Assembly: GCA_050743365.1 (NCBI GenBank)
Contig: JBOGFI010000062.1
Location: 1-9,398 of the forward strand
Direction: 5' to 3'
Length of the DNA stretch: 9,398 bases
Source: JBOGFI01 sp050743365
GTDB taxonomy: Bacteria; Actinomycetota; Acidimicrobiia; IMCC26256; JACDBD01
This document shows, piece by piece, positions 6,852-9,398 of the stretch. The notes below the pieces were generated by a model. The model ran no database searches and was not told where the DNA came from. It was given only the letters and a program-made list of their open reading frames with translations. The first letter of the stretch is position 1, and each line of letters starts with the position of its first letter. The translations under genes were made by a program, and so were the position numbers.

Positions 6852-6864
6852 GAGTTTCACTTCA
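6852..6864. repeat. IS110 element, right inverted repeat
   Basis: GAGTTTCACTTCA, the reverse complement of the left copy at 5434-5449 apart from its 3-nt insertion. Homology to the interrupted hydrolase begins directly behind it, which supports this as the right edge of the IS. Confidence 0.6.
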
Positions 6865-7497
6865 GAGGTCGAGGTGGTGCTCGTCGAGGAGGGGATCGAT
6901 TATCGACGGCCAGATAGCGACGAGCCCGGCGAGCAGTTCCGCCTGTACGAGGTGGCCGGGATGCCCCACAACCTGTCGTGGATGCATCCCCTCCTCCTGG
7001 AAGTTCTCGATATCGCGTCAAGGGCTGGTGCGGTCTGCGCGAACCCGCTCAACAGCTTTCCGTACAACCCGATGGTCAGCATGGCGCTGGACCACCTGCT
7101 GCGCTGGGTCGAGGACGACGAGCCGCCGCCGCGCGCCGAGCGAATCGAGTTGACCGGCGAGCCGGGCGAAGGCGAGGTCGCGATCGCGCGGGACGAGCAC
7201 GGCAACGCGCTGGGCGGGGTGCGCAGCACCACCGTCGACGTTCCCGTCGCCACCCACCAGGCGCTCAACGAACCGATCGACGAAGACGAAGATCTCACGC
7301 CCGGGAGCTGCCTGGTGTTCGGCAGCCAACTCGACTTCTCTCCCGACAAGTTGAAGTCGCGCTACGGCGACAAGGATGGCTACGTCGACCGAGTGAACGA
7401 ACGCCTCGAAGAGCTCGTGGACGAGGGCTGGTATCTGGAGCAGTTCGCCGACGAGCTACGGGACCAGGCCGACAACTTCGACGAGTTCGACCAGTAG
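6865..7497 (+). pseudogene. alpha/beta-hydrolase-domain protein (Abhydrolase_10 type), C-terminal fragment
   Basis: About 210 codons open to a TAG at 7495. The first part, EVEVVLVEEGIDYRRPDSD...QFRLYEVAGMPH, matches the late beta-strand and the catalytic-His loop of Abhydrolase_10 proteins (usual form FRLWEVAGTAH). The His is codon 35 of the fragment, at 6967-6969. NSFPYNPMVSMALDHLLRWVEDDEPPPRAERI and RDEHGNALGGVRSTTVDVPVATHQAL match the conserved DADGNE-GIR-P-V-VPL-T end of the family. Everything before this, including the nucleophilic Ser, is missing. The left side of the IS carries a PASTA gene and not the lost half. A plain IS insertion would have left that half next to it, so I infer a deletion or rearrangement at the IS. 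No Shine-Dalgarno is apparent. A GTG at 6874 could start a roughly 207-residue product, but it would be inactive as a hydrolase. Substrates of the family are varied and largely unknown. Confidence 0.8.
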
Positions 7498-8004
7498 ACG
7501 GAGAGCTCGCAACGCGAATCGAGAACTCGTGCCACTTCAGGGCTCGTGTCGGAGGTGGGACTTGCGGCTTGACCCCACGTGTGCGGCTCATCAGAACCGT
7601 GCCGCTCGCAGCCTGATGCCTGGACGCACGACCGAACAGATCGGAGGTTTCGGGTGCGCGTCCGTCGTCATTCCGTACGAGGTGGAATGCGGCTTTGAAC
7701 TCCGACGCCACGCGAACGCTCAGATCAGAGCCGTTCCGTCGCGCGCGCAAGGCAGCATCCCCGGGGCCCGACAGGCAATCACGTCGTCATCGACCTGGCG
7801 ATCACGGGCACGCTCGATTCGTTGTCGAACGGCGGTGGAGCCAGTCGAGAAGGCGAGAACGTCGCGCCGACCGTGACCATCTGGCGGCCAACGCCACGTT
7901 GCACGTCCTCAACTCGAGACGGGCAGGGACTCCGCCGATGAGTTGATCCGGCTCGCACCGTCTAATGGAGAAGTGAGCCCCGAGTACCGAAGGAGCACCA
8001 GCCC
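7498..8004. other. 507-bp gap without a supported gene
   Basis: Between the hydrolase fragment and the first RibD_C gene. Open frames exist on both strands (for example 7529-7876 plus and 7295-7750 minus), but their products are rich in Arg, Ser and Pro and show no domain I recognise. No tRNA is visible. CACTTCAG at 7533-7540 repeats eight bases of the IS right end (6858-6865), which could be chance. A TTGATC (7943-7948) and TCTAAT (7961-7966) look promoter-like but are only 12 bp apart. The stretch may hold decayed genes or the promoter of the downstream gene. Confidence 0.5.
7989..7995 (+). promoter_or_regulatory. ribosome binding site of first RibD_C gene
   Basis: GAAGGAG, nine bases before ATG 8005. 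It supports that start codon. Confidence 0.7.
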
Positions 8005-8652
8005 ATGTCACTCACCCGCGTCCAGCAGATCTCCATCTCGCTCGACGGTTTCGCCACCGGCGAAGGTCAGAGCCTGGACACACCGTTCGGCCACGCCGGC
8101 GAAAGGCTTCACGAGTGGATGTTCGTCACCCGGTCGTGGGGCGAGAGGGCTGGCCAGCCCGGCGGCAGCGGCGGCGTCGACGACGCCTTCCTGCGGCTGT
8201 TCACTCCTGGGATCGGCGCTGAGATCATGGGTGCTGGGAAGTTCGGCCCGCCCGGATGGCACGAGGACCCGGAGTGGAAGGGCTGGTGGGGTCCCAATCC
8301 CCCGTTCCACACTCCGACCTTCGTCCTCACCCATCACCCGCGCCCGTCGATCGAGATGGATGGCGGCACGACGTTCCACTTCGTCGACGCTCCGCCTGCC
8401 GAGGCGCTCGAGACCGCCCGCCAGGCCGCCAACGGCCAGGACGTGCGCCTCGGCGGGGGTCCCACCATGATCCGCGACTTCCTGGCTGCCGGGCTCGTCG
8501 ACCACATGCACATCGCGGTGGTCCCGATCCTGCTCGGCCGGGGCGTGCGCCTCTGGGACGGACTGGAGGCCCTCGACGAGGACTACGAGGTCGAGGCCAC
8601 CTCCTCGCCCAGCGGCGTCACGCATGTGACGTTCACCCGTGCGGGCGTCTGA
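8005..8652 (+). CDS. dihydrofolate reductase family protein (RibD_C domain)
   Basis: 215 residues with the RibD C-terminal / DHFR-like fold over most of the length. Visible parts are the first strand QISISLDGFATG (8-19), the EIMGAGKFGPPGW segment (73-85, where the family usually has a GR-T motif), VRLGGGPTMIRDFLAAGLVDHMHIAVVPILLGRGVRLWDGL (147-187), and a final strand VTHVTFTR. The VRLGGG segment is the presumed NADPH-contacting glycine turn, and the VPILLGRGVRLW stretch is the family signature. These proteins are likely NAD(P)H-dependent reductases. Most stand-alone members have no proven substrate and are neither true FolA nor true RibD. A second member of the family follows 384 bp downstream on the same strand, which suggests duplication or joint acquisition. 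The start is set by GAAGGAG at 7989. Confidence 0.9.
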   Translation: MSLTRVQQISISLDGFATGEGQSLDTPFGHAGERLHEWMFVTRSWGERAGQPGGSGGVDDAFLRLFTPGIGAEIMGAGKFGPPGWHEDPEWKGWWGPNPPFHTPTFVLTHHPRPSIEMDGGTTFHFVDAPPAEALETARQAANGQDVRLGGGPTMIRDFLAAGLVDHMHIAVVPILLGRGVRLWDGLEALDEDYEVEATSSPSGVTHVTFTRAGV

Positions 8653-8668
8653 ACCGCCTCGGTCGAGA

Positions 8669-8697
8669 ACCCGGGCCGCGGGTGGGCTTTTAGCCCA
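8669..8697 (+). terminator. possible terminator behind first RibD_C gene
   Basis: ACCCG (8669-8673) pairs with CGGGT (8679-8683) around a 5-nt loop. TGGGCT (8683-8688) pairs with AGCCCA (8692-8697) around TTT. A TTTT run lies at 8688-8691. It starts 17 bp after the stop codon of the RibD_C gene. The two stems share one base, so they compete. The first stem plus the T-run fits a weak intrinsic terminator, and the second could act in either direction. Confidence 0.4.
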
Positions 8698-9026
8698 GGG
8701 GCGAAATCACCTGAGCACCTGGGGCCAGACCCGGTTCCGACAATCACCGTGCCGCGGCCATCGTCCGCCTCGTCCTGGAGCGAAGTGATGTCGTCCGCGG
8801 TGCCGCCTCCCCCGCCCCCGCTGTGTGCCAGCAACAGCTCACCGACGCGAGTTGTCACCTTGTCCCAACTTGATCGGGCGAACTGGACCGTTCCAGCAGT
8901 TTGGACGGGGTGGTGACCGATGCCACCGGGCGAGGCGGTCGACGAGTACGAAGCTGGGTGCCGTCGCAGCGATGAGTCTGCCGGCGCCCACAGGTCTACC
9001 TCCCGACCGAGACAACCAACTCATCG
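8698..9026. other. spacer between the two RibD_C genes, no supported gene
   Basis: About 330 bp without a gene I can support. It contains a C-rich run (about 8806-8820) and a small palindrome CTGGA-CCGT-TCCAG (8883-8896) that could be an operator or chance. CAACTCATCGG (9017-9027) is the reverse complement of 7935-7945 upstream of the first RibD_C gene. A minus-strand frame (8583-8858) gives a Gly-rich product with no recognised domain. Confidence 0.45.
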
Positions 9027-9030
9027 GGAG
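9027..9030 (+). promoter_or_regulatory. ribosome binding site of second RibD_C gene
   Basis: GGAG (within GGGAG), six bases before ATG 9037. It supports that start. Confidence 0.6.
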
Positions 9031-9036
9031 TAAGGC

Positions 9037-9398
9037 ATGGGCCTCATCCACATCGAGCTGTTCGCAACCCTCGATCTCGTCGGGCAGGCGCCCGGCGGCC
9101 CCGACGAGGACCCGTTGGGGTTCCCGTTCGGCGGCTGGCAGGCGCCCCTGTTTGATGAGGTCGCCGGGGCGCAGGTCGCTGCCGCGTACGAGGGCACGGA
9201 CGCCCTCCTGCTCGGCCGGCGGACGTATGACATCTTCGCCGCCTACTGGCCGTACCAGGAGGACGGGCAGGACAACGAGATCGCCACGCTGTTCAACAGC
9301 GTCCCGAAGTACGTGGCCTCCCGCGGCAGGCCCGACCTCTCGTGGGCCGAGTCCACGCAGCTCGGCCCGGATCTGGCCGGCGCGGTGCGCGAGATCCG
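9037..9398 (+). CDS. dihydrofolate reductase family protein (RibD_C domain), 3' partial
   Basis: The first 120 residues are visible and the frame is open to the window end. MGLIHIELFATLDLVGQAPGGPDEDP is the family's first strand with its PGGPDED turn (usually SLDGVVQAPGG-DED, so the DG is DL here). GGWQAPLFDEV, ALLLGRRTYDIFAAYWP (56-72) and FNSVPKYVASR (86-96) are classic RibD_C / YyaP-type segments. This copy fits the family better than its upstream neighbour, whose GR-T motif is degraded. It is likely a small NAD(P)H-dependent reductase of unknown substrate. The start is ATG 9037, with GGGAG ahead of it. The two genes share strand and family, but the 384-bp spacer with a terminator-like hairpin suggests separate promoters. 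Confidence 0.88.
   Translation, partial: MGLIHIELFATLDLVGQAPGGPDEDPLGFPFGGWQAPLFDEVAGAQVAAAYEGTDALLLGRRTYDIFAAYWPYQEDGQDNEIATLFNSVPKYVASRGRPDLSWAESTQLGPDLAGAVREI

Larger units (their letters stand above)
5434..6864 (+). mobile_element. IS110-family insertion sequence
   Basis: An apparently complete IS110-family element. It holds an intact DEDD transposase (5619-6848) and about 185 bp of noncoding DNA before it, but only 16 bp after it. This asymmetry, with the long noncoding part on the left, is that of the IS110 group rather than the IS1111 group. The edges given are set by an imperfect inverted repeat. TGAAGTG-ATG-AAACTC (5434-5449) matches the reverse complement of GAGTTTCACTTCA (6852-6864) at all 13 positions, except for a 3-nt insertion. 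IS110 elements do not make long target duplications, so the exact ends cannot be read from one copy. The left end could lie up to about 30 bp further left, taking in the GGCCCC-TGGC-GGGGCC hairpin at 5414-5429. To the left is the PASTA gene. To the right a hydrolase fragment starts at once. Confidence 0.8.

Noticed and set aside
6482..7153. Plus-strand frames joining the transposase end to the hydrolase (6482-7153, and 6532-6864 as the start of the hydrolase frame)
   Set aside because: Inside the transposase they are out-of-frame shadows. The apparent fusion to the hydrolase frame is an accident of the IS junction.
7670..7710. Possible minus-strand tRNA T-loop (AGTTCAAAG)
   Set aside because: The flanking bases do not form a T-stem, and no acceptor or anticodon stems were found.
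7943..7966. Promoter-like TTGATC ... TCTAAT before the first RibD_C gene
   Set aside because: The spacing is 12 bp, too short for a normal -35/-10 pair.
8583..8858. Minus-strand ORF with a Gly-rich stretch and DDITSLQDEADD, at first thought to be an RTX-like calcium-binding end
   Set aside because: No repeated GGxGxD nonapeptides. The first third is antisense to the RibD_C gene and no support was found.

Overview
The window is high-GC DNA with actinobacterial gene types: a VanW-family protein with PG_binding_4 repeats, a P-type ATPase that closely resembles mycobacterial CtpE, and paired RibD_C/dihydrofolate-reductase-like proteins. The form of the VanW protein (GGGVSQ in place of GGGICQ, and HSIFISRYPMGREAT) suggests Acidimicrobiia or a relative. 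That placement is an inference from memory. No rRNA, tRNA or CRISPR array was seen.

Layout. Positions 3-1439 (+): a VanW/PG_binding_4 gene whose 5' end lies outside the window. Positions 1468-2457 (+): a CorA-type divalent metal transporter, 28 bp downstream and probably co-transcribed. Positions 2435-4861 (-): a CtpE-like P-type ATPase that converges on corA and overlaps it tail to tail by 23 bp. Positions 4972-5406 (+): a small stand-alone PASTA-domain protein, divergent from the ATPase. About 5434-6864: an IS110-family element with an intact DEDD transposase (5619-6848) and a noncoding left part of bridge-RNA size. Positions 6865-7497 (+): the C-terminal part of an alpha/beta-hydrolase-domain protein (Abhydrolase_10 type) that has lost its N-terminal half at the right edge of the IS. 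Positions 7498-8004: 507 bp with no supported gene. Positions 8005-8652 and 9037-end (+): two RibD_C/dihydrofolate-reductase-family genes, the second cut by the window end, with a 384-bp spacer between them that starts with a terminator-like hairpin.

How it fits together. The left third is ordinary chromosome: envelope maintenance plus metal-ion homeostasis (CorA and a CtpE-like pump). The middle is a rearranged patch where the IS110 element sits between the PASTA ORF and a decapitated hydrolase. The right part is accessory, with two small reductase-like genes.

The most interesting signals are two. First, a 36-nt structured repeat occurs twice, directly before the PASTA start codon and inside its 3' end. 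Each copy has 11-bp perfect arms and a 3-nt loop, and the copies differ at three stem positions, all three compensated. Second, the IS110 left noncoding region shares short direct repeats with the element's right end and left flank, as expected if a bridge RNA is encoded there. Neither can be settled without genome-wide comparison.
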